A stretch of 36,072 nucleotides of DNA, from contig CAKSIP010000014.1 in NCBI GenBank assembly GCA_934462825.1, forward strand, positions 1 to 36,072. Direction: 5' to 3'. Both the position numbers and the translations under genes were made by a program. Shown here piece after piece: positions 15,221 to 24,354 of this stretch (positions are counted from its first letter, which is position 1; the number at the start of each line of letters is the position of its first letter). Source of the stretch: an uncultured Eubacteriales bacterium. GTDB lineage: Bacteria > Bacillota > Clostridia > Oscillospirales > CAG-272. Under the pieces are notes generated by a model. That model searched no databases, was not told the DNA's origin, and saw nothing but the letters and a program-made list of their open reading frames with translations.

Positions 15221-17692
15221 TCAGACACCTTTTCTCAATCGCCGCATATGCTCCGCTTCCGTTACCGGATGCTCCGGCGTATAGCCTTCAATCGGCAGAA
15301 TGTTTTCGTGAATGGCATCAATAATCCACTCAGCCTGCGGGAAGAAGTATTTATCAAACTCGTAAGGAGGAGTGATCCAATTTTTAGCGCCCACAACTAC
15401 AGCCGGGCCATCCAAGAAATCAAAGCACAGCTCATTGATGTTCTGCGCCACATCATTCAGGAAGGAGCCTCTGGTGCATGCGTCGGACACCAAAACGACC
15501 TTGCCGGTTTTCTTCACCGACTCAACAATCTTGGTATAATCCAGCGGAACCAGGGAGTGGAGGTTGATGATTTCCGCGCTGATACCGTATTTTTCCTTAA
15601 GAATATCGGCAGCCTTGACAGCGCGATACAGCACGGCACCCACGGTCAGAATGGTAACATCGCTGCCGGCGCGGATCAAATCGGTATCGCCGATTTCGAT
15701 CTCATATTCTCCGGTAGGAACGCCGCCTTCATGGAACTGCTCGCCCATATCATAGATTCTCTGACTTTCAAAGAACACCACCGGATCGGAGCCGTTCAAA
15801 GCGCTGGTCATCAAGCCCTTGGCTTCATAGGGAGTAGCCGGGAAGCAAACCTTCAAGCCCGGAATATGAGCGCACAGCGATGTCCAATCCTGCGAATGCT
15901 GAGCGCCGTACTTGGAGCCGACCGAAACGCGAAGCACCACCGGCATTTTCAGAATGCCGTTACTCATGGCCTGCCACTTGGACATCTGGTTGAAAATTTC
16001 ATCGCCGGCACGGCCGATAAAGTCGGCGTACATCAATTCGATCACCGCACGTCCGCCCGACATCGCGTAGCCCACGGCGGAACCGACGATGGCAGCCTCG
16101 GAAATCGGTGCGTTAAACAAACGGGTGTGCGGAAGTGCCTCTGCCATGCCGCGGTAGATTGCAAATGCGCCGCCCCAATCTCTTACGTCCTCACCGTAGG
16201 AAATCAAAGAGGAATCCTCATAAAATTTATTCAACAGGGGTTCGGAAATGGCATCACGAATGCTGAACACCTTCATCTTGCTGACCGGTTTGCCGTCCTT
16301 GTCAAAAGCCGTGCGGATCTTATCCTTCATCTGTTTATATCTGGGGCATTCCTCCTTGGGAAGGGTGACCTCAGGCGTTTCGGTTCCAAAGGAACGGACA
16401 TTCAGGTTGGAGAACATGGTTCTCTCAATCACAGCCGGATCCTTCTCAAAATCGGCATAGGGCGAAATCGTCACATCAGAGGCCATGCGGCAAATCTCCG
16501 TCATACGGGCCATGGTTTCTTCCAGGATGGAGGCAAATTTTCCGTCATCCGCCACGCCGCTTTCGACAAGAGACTGACGATATGTGATCATAGGATCGTA
16601 TTCTCTCCATGCCTCAATTTCCTCTTTGGTACGGTAAGCATTCTGATCCGACGTGGAATGTCCGGAGAAGCGGTAAGTAATGGTGTCAAGCAGCACCGGG
16701 CCTTCGCCCTTGCGCAGCAGTGCCAGCTTTCTGTCCATGGCATCCACAACGGCCAAAGGATTGAAGCCGTCGATGCGCTCTGCGTACATCTGCGAGGGGG
16801 TAATACCGGCGCCGATGCGAGCCAGCATATCATACGCCATCGTTTCCCCGCGCGTCTGGCCGCCCATACCGTAGCTGTTGTTAAACACGTTAAAGAGGAT
16901 CGGCATACCGCCGTTTTTGCTTCCCTCCCACAGCGTGCGGAACTGATCCATAGCCGAGAAGTTCAGTGCTTCCCACACGGGGCCGCATCCGAGAGCGCCG
17001 TCGCCGCTGTTGCAAACGACCACGCCGCCCTTATTGTTGCATTTCTTGTAAAGGGCTGCGCCGGTTGCGATGCAGGCCGAGCCGCCTACGATGGCGTTGT
17101 TGGGGAAAACGCCAAAGGGCAGGAAGAATGCGTGCATAGAGCCGCCCATGCCCATGTGGAATCCGTTTTTACGAGCGAAAATTTCAGAGAGCGTTCCGTA
17201 CAGGATAAACCGGATGGCCAATTCCTTGACCGTATCGGTCTTTCCCATTTTTTCTACGGCACGGAGAGTGGAGCCGCCGTTAAACTCCTCCATAATCTGC
17301 ATCAATTCTGCGTCATTCATCTTTTCGATGCAAGACAGAGATTTCGCAAGAATTTCACTGTGGCTTCTGTGTGAGCCGAACGTAATATCATCCTTTGTCA
17401 GATAAAACGCTTGTCCGACAGCAGCCGCCTCCTGACCGAGTGACAGGTGGGCGGGGCCGGGATAAGTCGTTTCAATTCCGTTATAAACCCCATTGACTTT
17501 AATCTGGCTGAGCATCGACTCAAATTCACGGCACACGGCCATGTCACGGAAAATCCGAATCAGCGCTTCATCGCCGTAATGTCCGCGTTCCTCCTCAATG
17601 GTCTTATTATACGCATTCACCGGAATGTCCTGAAATGTGATCTTTCCCGGTGCGCGTGTGGCAACGGGATCGACGTACAATGACTTTGGCAT
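15221..17692 (-). CDS. Fused alpha/beta E1 component of a 2-oxoacid dehydrogenase complex
   Basis: E1 decarboxylates a 2-oxoacid with thiamine diphosphate and passes the acyl group to the lipoyl arm of E2. This 823-residue protein joins both subunits. Residues about 35-440 are the alpha part with the cofactor motif GDGALGCGPVWEALN ending in FNNSYGMGGQ (230-279). Residues about 472-823 are the beta part, starting MKVFSIRDAISEPLL and containing SYGEDVRDWGGAF and AEAIVGSAVGYAMSG-type motifs. Most relatives encode the two chains separately. RBS GGAGGAAGG lies upstream. It is the last gene of the operon. The substrate (pyruvate, acetoin or a branched 2-oxoacid) is not decided by the sequence. Confidence 0.9.
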   Translation of the reverse strand: MPKSLYVDPVATRAPGKITFQDIPVNAYNKTIEEERGHYGDEALIRIFRDMAVCREFESMLSQIKVNGVYNGIETTYPGPAHLSLGQEAAAVGQAFYLTKDDITFGSHRSHSEILAKSLSCIEKMNDAELMQIMEEFNGGSTLRAVEKMGKTDTVKELAIRFILYGTLSEIFARKNGFHMGMGGSMHAFFLPFGVFPNNAIVGGSACIATGAALYKKCNNKGGVVVCNSGDGALGCGPVWEALNFSAMDQFRTLWEGSKNGGMPILFNVFNNSYGMGGQTRGETMAYDMLARIGAGITPSQMYAERIDGFNPLAVVDAMDRKLALLRKGEGPVLLDTITYRFSGHSTSDQNAYRTKEEIEAWREYDPMITYRQSLVESGVADDGKFASILEETMARMTEICRMASDVTISPYADFEKDPAVIERTMFSNLNVRSFGTETPEVTLPKEECPRYKQMKDKIRTAFDKDGKPVSKMKVFSIRDAISEPLLNKFYEDSSLISYGEDVRDWGGAFAIYRGMAEALPHTRLFNAPISEAAIVGSAVGYAMSGGRAVIELMYADFIGRAGDEIFNQMSKWQAMSNGILKMPVVLRVSVGSKYGAQHSQDWTSLCAHIPGLKVCFPATPYEAKGLMTSALNGSDPVVFFESQRIYDMGEQFHEGGVPTGEYEIEIGDTDLIRAGSDVTILTVGAVLYRAVKAADILKEKYGISAEIINLHSLVPLDYTKIVESVKKTGKVVLVSDACTRGSFLNDVAQNINELCFDFLDGPAVVVGAKNWITPPYEFDKYFFPQAEWIIDAIHENILPIEGYTPEHPVTEAEHMRRLRKGV

Positions 17693-17774
17693 AGCTTATT
17701 TCCTTCCTCCGGGCGGTATCCGAAGTTTTTTCCTTTCGATGTATTTTGAATTATATATTTATATTTTTATTCCC

Positions 17775-19145
17775 TCAAAGTTTGAAAAGCGCCTCTCGAA
17801 TGATTTCGGAAACGGTGGGGTGCGGGAACACCAGCTTTTTCAGCTGCTCCAAAGGCAGCTCCGTTTCAAGCATCAAGGCCGCCCCATAGATCATTTCGGA
17901 AGCATAGGAGCCGACTATATGCACGCCAACCAGGCGGTCGCGCGTCACATCCCACACCAGCTTGCAAAAGCCTTGCCCGTTTTCCGTCTCGGCCACATAT
18001 CGTCCGGCATACGCCATCGGCAGCTTCACTTCCTTCACCGTCATCCCCTGTGCTTCGGCGTCCGCCTTGGAAAGGCCGACGGAGGCTACTTCGGGATCGG
18101 TGTAAATTACGGAAGAAATGCAGTCGTAACGCATGGAATCTTTGATTCCCAGCATATGATTGACCGCCACCTCCGCTTCACGGTAGGCGGTATGCGCCAG
18201 CATCACCTTACCATTGCAATCCCCCACGGCATACACGCCGGGAACATTGGTACACATATGGCGATCCGTTATCACAGCGCCGCGCTCTGTTTCAACGCCG
18301 ATGGTTTCAAGGCCGATTCCCGTCGTATTGGCACGACGTCCGGCCGAAAGCAGCACGCTGTCGCAGGCAATCGTGACGTCTTTGCCGTTTTCTTCAAAGG
18401 TCACGCAATCCGTTCCCACCTTTTTCACCTTGCAGGAAAGGCGGAAATCCATGCCGCGTTTGCCATATTCATTCATCAACACCTTGCAAATGTCTGCATC
18501 GGTACGTCCGGCAATCTTGTTCATCATTTCGATGACCGTCACTTTCGTACCGACCGAGGCAAAGTAGCAGGCCATTTCAAGCCCAATCACGCCGCCGCCG
18601 ATCACCACCAAAGAGGAAGGCAGCCGGGTTTCGTCCAAAATTTCACGGTTTGTCTTAACAAAGCCGGAGGCAAGTCCTTCCTTTAGGCCTTCCACCGGCG
18701 GAACGACCACGGAAGACCCCGTGGCGATACAAAGCTTTGACGCCGAATATTCCTTGCCCTCTGCGTCCTTGACGCGGTATCCGTCGGCGCTTTTTCCGAG
18801 AATCGTCGCCTCCGAGCGCACAACGGTGACACCGCAGGCCTTCATCGTTGCGCCGACGCCGCCCACCAGTGTTTTTACCACCTTTTTCTTCCGCTCAATC
18901 ACCTTGGCATGATCAAACGTCACGTTTTCTGCCGTAACGCCGAAGCTCTCGCTTTCCGTCGCATGGCGATACAGCTTGGCGCAGTTCAAAAGCGTTTTGG
19001 TGGGAATACAGCCCTCGTTGAGGCACACGCCTCCGAGATTCGCTTTTTCAAACACAGCGGTCTTTAAGCCGCCGCCCGCCGCTCTTTCGGCGGCCAAATA
19101 CCCACCGGGGCCTCCGCCGATCACAATCAAATCAAATCTATCCAT
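17775..19145 (-). CDS. lpdA: Dihydrolipoyl dehydrogenase (E3)
   Basis: E3 reoxidises the dihydrolipoyl groups of E2 with FAD and NAD. The 456-residue protein has the FAD loop IGGGPGGYLAAERA, the redox-active disulfide GGVCLNEGCIPTK (Cys41 and Cys46), the NAD-binding VIGGGVIGLEMA, the second FAD motif YAVGDCNG, and the C-terminal catalytic HPTVSE (His442, Glu447). It sits between the E2 and E1 genes. The 162-base gap before it contains a 7-base tandem repeat close to its start codon. No N-terminal lipoyl domain is present. Confidence 0.95.
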   Translation of the reverse strand: MDRFDLIVIGGGPGGYLAAERAAGGGLKTAVFEKANLGGVCLNEGCIPTKTLLNCAKLYRHATESESFGVTAENVTFDHAKVIERKKKVVKTLVGGVGATMKACGVTVVRSEATILGKSADGYRVKDAEGKEYSASKLCIATGSSVVVPPVEGLKEGLASGFVKTNREILDETRLPSSLVVIGGGVIGLEMACYFASVGTKVTVIEMMNKIAGRTDADICKVLMNEYGKRGMDFRLSCKVKKVGTDCVTFEENGKDVTIACDSVLLSAGRRANTTGIGLETIGVETERGAVITDRHMCTNVPGVYAVGDCNGKVMLAHTAYREAEVAVNHMLGIKDSMRYDCISSVIYTDPEVASVGLSKADAEAQGMTVKEVKLPMAYAGRYVAETENGQGFCKLVWDVTRDRLVGVHIVGSYASEMIYGAALMLETELPLEQLKKLVFPHPTVSEIIREALFKL

Positions 19146-19171
19146 GTTCTTTTTGTTTCCTTTTTCTTTTT

Positions 19172-19213
19172 TTCAACTTTCAACTTTCAACCTTCAGCCT
19201 TCAGCCTTCCGCT
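19172..19213 (-). repeat. 7-base tandem repeat upstream of lpdA
   Basis: Six 7-base units run head to tail: two TTCAACT, one TTCAACC, two TTCAGCC and one TTCCGCT (plus strand). The array ends 26 bases before the lpdA start codon, and a purine-rich stretch carrying its RBS lies between. Such short repeats in a leader can change length by slippage and alter expression; that effect is only inferred. Confidence 0.75.
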
Positions 19214-19307
19214 TTTCCCGCTCCGTTTTTATCCAACGTCGCTCTCGCCGGGAACCGTCACGGAAGATTCCGTTTTCTGCTCTATTTCCTTTCTTGCTCG
19301 AAAGAAA

Positions 19308-20579
19308 TCAAAGAGAATCCTTCAGAAGAAGGGCGGTGAATTTTTCCAGCGCCTCGCACAATTCCTTAGCGAAACGTGCGGCCGGTGCGCCGTCAACGGC
19401 TCTATGATCATACGTCAGGGAAAGTCCCATAGCGGGATAGATTTCCATGCCGCCGTTCTTTTCCCGCACGCGGTTGACAATGGTGCACACGCCGAGAATC
19501 CCGGTCTGCGGCGGGTTGATAACGGGAGTGAAAGATTCCACGCCAAAGGAGCCGAGGTTGGAAACGGTAAAGCTTCCGCCCCGCAGAAGATCCGGGCTGA
19601 TACTGCCGCCACGCGCGGCGGCTGCCAGTTCTTTAACTTCTGCCGAGATCTCCACCAACGATTTTGTGTCCGCGTTAAAGATGGTCGGAACCATCAGGCC
19701 CCGGGGGGTATCTACCGCTACGCCGAGATGCACGTGATGATATTTTCTGAGAACCAGTGTTCCGTTTTCGTTAAGAACATTGGCGTTGAGATCCGGGTGG
19801 TTTTTCAGCACGCGGGAAACGGCAAACAGCACCATATCGCCCAGCGTAACACCGCCGAGAGCGCCACCGGCCTCCTTAAATTCCTTCCGGCAGCGTTGAA
19901 TGGACGTAGCGTCGAAGGAATGAGAATTGGTCAATTGCGCCGCGCTCGACAGCGACTCGTTCATGGATTTGGCAATGGCGCGACGGATTCCGCTGAATTT
20001 TACATCCTCATACGCTGTCTCAGGCGCCTTGACAGCGGCCGGAGCGGCTTCTTCCTCGGCTGCCTGTTTCATCAGCGCGCGAACGTCTTTTTCCACCACA
20101 CGTCCGTGCGGGCCGCTGGGAACGGCCTTGGTCGGATCCACGCCGGCTCTGCGTGCAAGCTCTTTCGCACGGGGCGAAATCCCCATAGTTCCATTGGCAG
20201 GCGCTGCCGCCGTGACAGCGGCCGGGGCTTCCGCCTTTTCCGGAGCGGCCGGTGCTTCGGGGGCCGCCGGAGCGGCGCTCTCCGCTTTAGCCGGTGCGTT
20301 ATCGGCTGTACTGCCGGGACGCAGGGCCGACACGTCCTCTCCTTTAGTGCCGATGGCGCACACATTGACAAGCACGGGGATTTCTTCCCCGTTTCCGTAA
20401 AAGATTTCAAGAAGCTCGCCTTCCTCGGTGGATTCACACTCAAAGGCGGCCTTGTCGGTTTCGTAATCAAACAGGATGTCTCCGACCTTCACCGGATCTC
20501 CTATTTTCTTTTTCCATTCTCCGATAATGCACGATTCTACCGTGATACCGGCTTTGGGCATGATAACAGCTCTTGCCAT
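19308..20579 (-). CDS. 2-oxoacid dehydrogenase acyltransferase (E2)
   Basis: E2 forms the core of the complex and transfers the acyl group from lipoate to CoA. The 423-residue protein has one lipoyl domain (residues 1-80, lipoyl Lys43 in ETDKAAFE), an Ala/Pro/Glu linker, a peripheral-subunit-binding domain (about 134-168, ISPRAKELARRAGVDPTKAV then GRVVEKDV), and a catalytic domain ending with the active-site YDHRAVDG (His392, Asp396). The ATG at 20579 has AAAGGA upstream. It is the second gene of the operon, after the zinc-type dehydrogenase. Pyruvate and acetoin complexes both look like this, so the acyl group is uncertain. Confidence 0.94.
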   Translation of the reverse strand: MARAVIMPKAGITVESCIIGEWKKKIGDPVKVGDILFDYETDKAAFECESTEEGELLEIFYGNGEEIPVLVNVCAIGTKGEDVSALRPGSTADNAPAKAESAAPAAPEAPAAPEKAEAPAAVTAAAPANGTMGISPRAKELARRAGVDPTKAVPSGPHGRVVEKDVRALMKQAAEEEAAPAAVKAPETAYEDVKFSGIRRAIAKSMNESLSSAAQLTNSHSFDATSIQRCRKEFKEAGGALGGVTLGDMVLFAVSRVLKNHPDLNANVLNENGTLVLRKYHHVHLGVAVDTPRGLMVPTIFNADTKSLVEISAEVKELAAAARGGSISPDLLRGGSFTVSNLGSFGVESFTPVINPPQTGILGVCTIVNRVREKNGGMEIYPAMGLSLTYDHRAVDGAPAARFAKELCEALEKFTALLLKDSL

Positions 20580-20661
20580 TTTCTGTTTGTCCTTTCTCTT
20601 TTATATTCTCTGTTCGCTCGTTGGAATTAAATCTTTCGTGTATTGCAAAGCACGCCGCTTT

Positions 20662-21924
20662 TTACCAAACATAGTGGCTGAGGATAAAGTCCTCGGCCTC
20701 CTTGTTCCAAAGGCCGTCCGTTTTAGCCGTCAGCTCCGCCAGCTTGGCAAAGAACGGATCGGTTTTCCCTTTTTCCGCGAAATCGGCGATGGCGGTCAAA
20801 GGCAGATTGATGCCCGTATAAATCAGTTTTTTAGCGCCGGGCAACGTGGGAAGCTGCATGGTGGCGTCGATAACGCTGTCAATGCCGCCGATATGCGTCA
20901 CAAGGATGGCGGGATTGATTTGCTTTTTCGCCATCATAGCAAGCACTTCTCTCATGTCGTCGGTGTTGCCGCCGGAAGTGCCGACGATGTGCGTTGTCAG
21001 ATAATGCACGTTATAAAAATTGAATTTGGCCGAGAAGTCCGTCTTGGACGGGCCGGCAAAGAAATTCAGGCATCCGTCATCAGCCAGAAGTGCGTCGCCC
21101 ATTTCCACCACCGGGGCCACGGGAGCAAACACCAGCACATCATCAAAGCCCTTGCCGTCAGCCGAAAATGCGCGCAGCTTGGCCGTTGCATCGAGATCAT
21201 CGGCTGTATTCATGTAGATCAGCTCCACGCCTCTTGCCTTTGCATAAGCGGGGGACAGCAAGCGCTCTGCCCGCGCCAAGCGCTCGGCACTGATGTCGGT
21301 CACAGCCAAACGAGCCGGGCGGCGATCACAGTTCAGAATATAATCAATGGCGGCCAGGCCCATCGGGCCGACAGCGGCCAGCATAGCCATGCTTCCGCCC
21401 TCGCGGATGCCCATGTCATGCTCATAAACGCCGTGTCTTGTGTGATACATCGCCTTAAACGTACCCGCCACGCACGAAAGCGGCTCCGACAAAGAGCTGC
21501 CGAAGTAGCCCTCGCCCGTATATTTCAGCAGGCAATCACATTCCATCACTTCATTCGGAATGATGATGTAAGTGGCATCGCCGCCGATATAGGGGAAAGA
21601 GTAGCCAGGCGACGCCATGGAGCCTTTATAGTTGAGGGCGGGTTGGATGGAGAATTTCTCTCCGGCCGAAAACCGATCAGCCCATTTTTGGCCGACCTTC
21701 AAGATCTGCCCGCTGAACTCATGGCCGATGATAATCGGATTCTTGTCCACATCCTTCGGAACGCGCTTATGATCGGCTCCCTGAATCGTTGCTTTATACG
21801 ATGACAGGCAAAGGCTGTCAGAAATCACTCTGGCGAGAATCTCATCCTCCCGAATTTCGGGAAGCTCAAATTCCTCCAATCTCAAATCATTTTTTCCGTA
21901 AAGCCGAACTGCTTTGGTTTTCAA
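20662..21924 (-). CDS. Zinc-type medium-chain dehydrogenase, sorbose-1-phosphate-reductase-like
   Basis: A medium-chain dehydrogenase/reductase of about 420 residues. It shows the GroES-like start KTKAVRLYGKNDLRLEEFEL, a Cys in SLCLSSYK and the GHEFSG motif of the catalytic zinc site, and a nucleotide-binding AAVGPMGLAAIDY. The structural four-Cys zinc loop is absent. It most resembles the L-sorbose 1-phosphate reductase branch, but the substrate is unknown. I choose a TTG start at 21924, because an upstream ATG at 21999 would lie only about eight bases after the predicted transcription start and adds residues unlike the family. It is first in the operon with E2, E3 and E1, suggesting that its product feeds the complex. 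Confidence 0.8.
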   Translation of the reverse strand: MKTKAVRLYGKNDLRLEEFELPEIREDEILARVISDSLCLSSYKATIQGADHKRVPKDVDKNPIIIGHEFSGQILKVGQKWADRFSAGEKFSIQPALNYKGSMASPGYSFPYIGGDATYIIIPNEVMECDCLLKYTGEGYFGSSLSEPLSCVAGTFKAMYHTRHGVYEHDMGIREGGSMAMLAAVGPMGLAAIDYILNCDRRPARLAVTDISAERLARAERLLSPAYAKARGVELIYMNTADDLDATAKLRAFSADGKGFDDVLVFAPVAPVVEMGDALLADDGCLNFFAGPSKTDFSAKFNFYNVHYLTTHIVGTSGGNTDDMREVLAMMAKKQINPAILVTHIGGIDSVIDATMQLPTLPGAKKLIYTGINLPLTAIADFAEKGKTDPFFAKLAELTAKTDGLWNKEAEDFILSHYVW

Positions 21925-22013
21925 AATCAAATACCTGCGGTTGCCCGCCCCACCGCCCGTCGGACGGCAAGCCTTTCTTCGAGAATTGGAATTTAACATT
22001 TTTCACTCTTGTT

Positions 22014-22042
22014 AGAATAGCACAATTTTTCATTCTTGTCAA
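22014..22042 (-). promoter_or_regulatory. Promoter of the dehydrogenase-E2-E3-E1 operon
   Basis: On the minus strand TTGACA (22037-22042) and TATTCT (22014-22019) are 17 bases apart. Transcription should begin near 22007, which rules against translation from the ATG at 21999 and supports the internal TTG start of the first gene. Confidence 0.8.
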
Positions 22043-22154
22043 GCGACGAAATGGCTTTTTTGCTTGAAAAAGGGACATTTTTTCCCCCTTTGGCCCGGCT
22101 ACTTTTCCGGTACGATTTTTCTTCGCCGAAAAGCGGAGAAATCCAAAAAAAGTC

Positions 22155-22183
22155 TTGACAAAACGCAAGGCGAATGATATAAT
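22155..22183 (+). promoter_or_regulatory. Promoter of the T-box/thrS transcript
   Basis: TTGACA (22155-22160) and TATAAT (22178-22183) are exactly 17 bases apart. The start point near 22190 leaves about 300 bases of leader before thrS, filled by the T-box. The thrS and dehydrogenase-operon promoters are back to back. Confidence 0.9.
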
Positions 22184-22194
22184 GTAATTTACAA

Positions 22195-22448
22195 ATAAAT
22201 AGGCGTTGAAGGAAAGCAGTAACCGACGTTTACGGTTTCAGAGAGATGGGGCCAGGCTGAAACCTCATTAACCGTTCTCGGTGAAGACCACTCCCGAGCT
22301 TTGCGTGAGGAGCGCAACGTGGCCCGCGTTAAGGGAGAAAAGCCGCCGAAATCCGGTCGGCTTACGATTCACTAAGTCAAAGTCAAGGTGGAACCGTGCG
22401 CACTCGCACCCTTGGATCGGCCGGCGGCCGTGTCCGGGGGATTTTTTT
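22195..22448 (+). ncRNA. T-box leader controlling thrS
   Basis: T-box leaders sense uncharged tRNA and switch between a terminator and an antiterminator. Visible parts: the AGTA loop-E element in GCAGTAACC (22218-22221); a likely threonine specifier ACC at 22287-22289 within GTGAAGACCACTCCC; the T-box proper AAGGTGGAACCGTGC (TGGAACC at 22389-22395), whose TGGNACC bulge pairs with the tRNA 3' end; and a strong terminator just after it. The downstream gene is threonyl-tRNA synthetase, which agrees with the ACC specifier. Uncharged threonine tRNA should allow read-through. Confidence 0.92.
22409..22448 (+). terminator. Regulated terminator of the T-box
   Basis: A GC-rich hairpin begins at CCC (22409-22411) with inner CGGCC/GGCCG pairing, ends in GGGG near 22440, and is followed by seven T (22442-22448). 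It overlaps the T-box region, as expected for the terminator that competes with the antiterminator. Confidence 0.85.
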
Positions 22449-22494
22449 GTTGCATTGAAAAAAAATAAAATAAATTCTCAAAGGAGATACAACC

Positions 22495-24261
22495 ATGAAA
22501 GTCATTATGCACGATGGTTCTGTGCAGGAATTTACATTCGAGGACGAAATCGGACGGAATGCGCTCCGACATACAGCCTCTCACATTCTCGCGCAGGCTG
22601 TAAAAAGACTCTTTCCCGAAACCAAGTTGGCCATCGGCCCTTCGATCAAGGACGGATTTTACTACGATTTTGACCGCGACGAGCCTTTCACCGAGGCGGA
22701 TCTGGAAACGCTGGAAGCCGAAATGAAAAAAATCGTCAAGGAAAACCTGAAGCTGGAGCGCTTTACCCTTCCCCGCGAGGAGGCGCTTGCATTGATGGAA
22801 GCAAAGGGAGAGCCTTACAAGGTGGAGCTGATCCGCGATCTGCCGCCGGAGGAGGAAATCAGCTTCTTCCGTCAGGGCGAGTTTACCGAGCTTTGTGCCG
22901 GCCCTCACGTCACCTACACCTCGGCTGTCAAGGCCTTCAAGCTCACCTCGCTGGCCGGCGCTTATTGGCGCGGAAGCGAAAAGAACAAAATGCTCACTCG
23001 GATTTACGGCACGGCCTTTGCTTCCAAAACCGAGCTGGAGGAATATCTTACCCGCATGGAAGAAGCCAAGCGCCGCGATCACCGCAAGCTCGGCAAAGAG
23101 CTTGGCCTTTTTGCTCTGCGCGATGAAGCGCCCGGCATGCCCTTCTTTTTGCCCAACGGTATGATTTTGCGCAACACCCTTTTGGATTATTGGCACCAGG
23201 TTCACCAAAAGTGGGATTACCTGGAAATTTCCACGCCGCAAATCATGAAGCGTACGCTTTGGGAAACCTCCGGGCATTGGGAACATTACAAAGATAATAT
23301 GTACACCACCGTTATTGACGGCGAGGACTTTGCCATCAAGCCGATGAACTGCCCCGGCAGTATTCTCGTTTATTCGCTGACACCGCACTCCTACAAGGAG
23401 CTTCCGCTTCGTTACGGCGAATTGGGCTGCGTACATCGCCATGAGCTTTCCGGCGCCCTGCACGGGTTGTTCCGCGTTCGTTGCTTTACCCAGGACGATG
23501 CGCACATCCTGTTGGCGCCCGAGCAAATCAAAGACGAGGTTGTTCGCATCGCGCAATTGTTTGACGAAGTTTATTCTCTGTTTGGCCTTTCTTACAAGAT
23601 TGAGTTGTCCACCATGCCGGAGGATCACATCGGCTCGGAGGCCGATTGGGAGATTGCCACGAACGCTTTGGCCGACGCCATCAAGAGCATCGGCAAAGAT
23701 TACATCATCAACGAAGGTGACGGCGCCTTCTATGGCCCCAAGCTCGACTTCCACATTGAAGACAGCATCGGACGCACTTGGCAGTGCGGCACGATCCAGC
23801 TGGATTATCAGCTGCCCGGCCGCTTCGGTCTGGAATATGCCGGACAAGACGGCGAAAAGCACACGCCTGTGATGATTCACCGCGTGGTGTTCGGCTCCGT
23901 GGAGCGCTTTATCGGTGTGTTGATCGAACACTTTGCCGGAAAGTTCCCGACGTGGCTGGCGCCGGTTCAAGTCAGATTGCTCCCCATTACCGACCGCAAC
24001 AACGACTATGTGGACGCACTGTGCAGTGAACTGAAATCGCAGGGCGTTCGTGCGGAAACCGACAAGCGTGCGGAAAAAACCGGATTCAAGATCCGCGACG
24101 CACAGCTCAAAAAGATTCCCTACATGCTCGTTATCGGAGATAAAGAACAAGCGGACGGCACCGTTACCGTGCGTTATCGGGACTCCGGCGAGAGCAAAAC
24201 CATGTCAAAAGAAGAATTTTTCTCCTTCCTTTTGGAAGAAATCCGCACAAAAAAGTGCTGA
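22495..24261 (+). CDS. thrS: Threonyl-tRNA synthetase (no TGS domain)
   Basis: The enzyme charges threonine tRNA. The 588-residue protein begins almost directly with the editing domain: HTASH (26-30) and CAGPH (134-138) are its metal-like/editing motifs. The class II catalytic core carries the zinc ligands Cys286 in MNCPGS, His337 in TQDDAH, and a His in the HTPVMIHRV segment, plus motif 3 GSVERFIGVLIEH. A C-terminal anticodon-binding domain follows. Most bacterial ThrS proteins are about 640 residues with an N-terminal TGS domain, which is missing or reduced to a 20-residue stub here. RBS AAAGGAGAT precedes the ATG. Confidence 0.97.
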   Translation: MKVIMHDGSVQEFTFEDEIGRNALRHTASHILAQAVKRLFPETKLAIGPSIKDGFYYDFDRDEPFTEADLETLEAEMKKIVKENLKLERFTLPREEALALMEAKGEPYKVELIRDLPPEEEISFFRQGEFTELCAGPHVTYTSAVKAFKLTSLAGAYWRGSEKNKMLTRIYGTAFASKTELEEYLTRMEEAKRRDHRKLGKELGLFALRDEAPGMPFFLPNGMILRNTLLDYWHQVHQKWDYLEISTPQIMKRTLWETSGHWEHYKDNMYTTVIDGEDFAIKPMNCPGSILVYSLTPHSYKELPLRYGELGCVHRHELSGALHGLFRVRCFTQDDAHILLAPEQIKDEVVRIAQLFDEVYSLFGLSYKIELSTMPEDHIGSEADWEIATNALADAIKSIGKDYIINEGDGAFYGPKLDFHIEDSIGRTWQCGTIQLDYQLPGRFGLEYAGQDGEKHTPVMIHRVVFGSVERFIGVLIEHFAGKFPTWLAPVQVRLLPITDRNNDYVDALCSELKSQGVRAETDKRAEKTGFKIRDAQLKKIPYMLVIGDKEQADGTVTVRYRDSGESKTMSKEEFFSFLLEEIRTKKC

Positions 24262-24287
24262 CAGCCGACACCCATAACGATACACCA

Positions 24288-24354
24288 GGGCTGTAAAAAC
24301 GCGATGCTTTTACAGTCCCGCCAAAAGGCCGGGATTCCTCCCGGCCTTTTGGCG
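24288..24354 (+). terminator. Tandem hairpins after thrS
   Basis: Hairpin 1 (24288-24319) has arms GGGCTGTAAAA and TTTTACAGTCCC. Hairpin 2 (24319-24354) is a perfect 16-bp stem with arms CGCCAAAAGGCCGGGA and TCCCGGCCTTTTGGCG and a four-base loop. The pair echoes the two-hairpin layout of the interspersed repeat but lacks its tail. There is no clean T-run after hairpin 2. It is probably the thrS terminator and may be a diverged repeat copy. Confidence 0.6.

Noticed and set aside
14963..17374. An open frame of about 800 codons on the plus strand, opposite the E1 gene
   Set aside because: It is antisense to a clearly recognised E1 protein, starts inside a repeat copy, has no RBS, and its translation resembles no family. 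Codon bias of the E1 gene explains the open frame.
22372..24150. An open frame of about 590 codons opposite thrS
   Set aside because: It overlaps a secure thrS gene over its full length and resembles no protein; it follows from codon use on the real strand.
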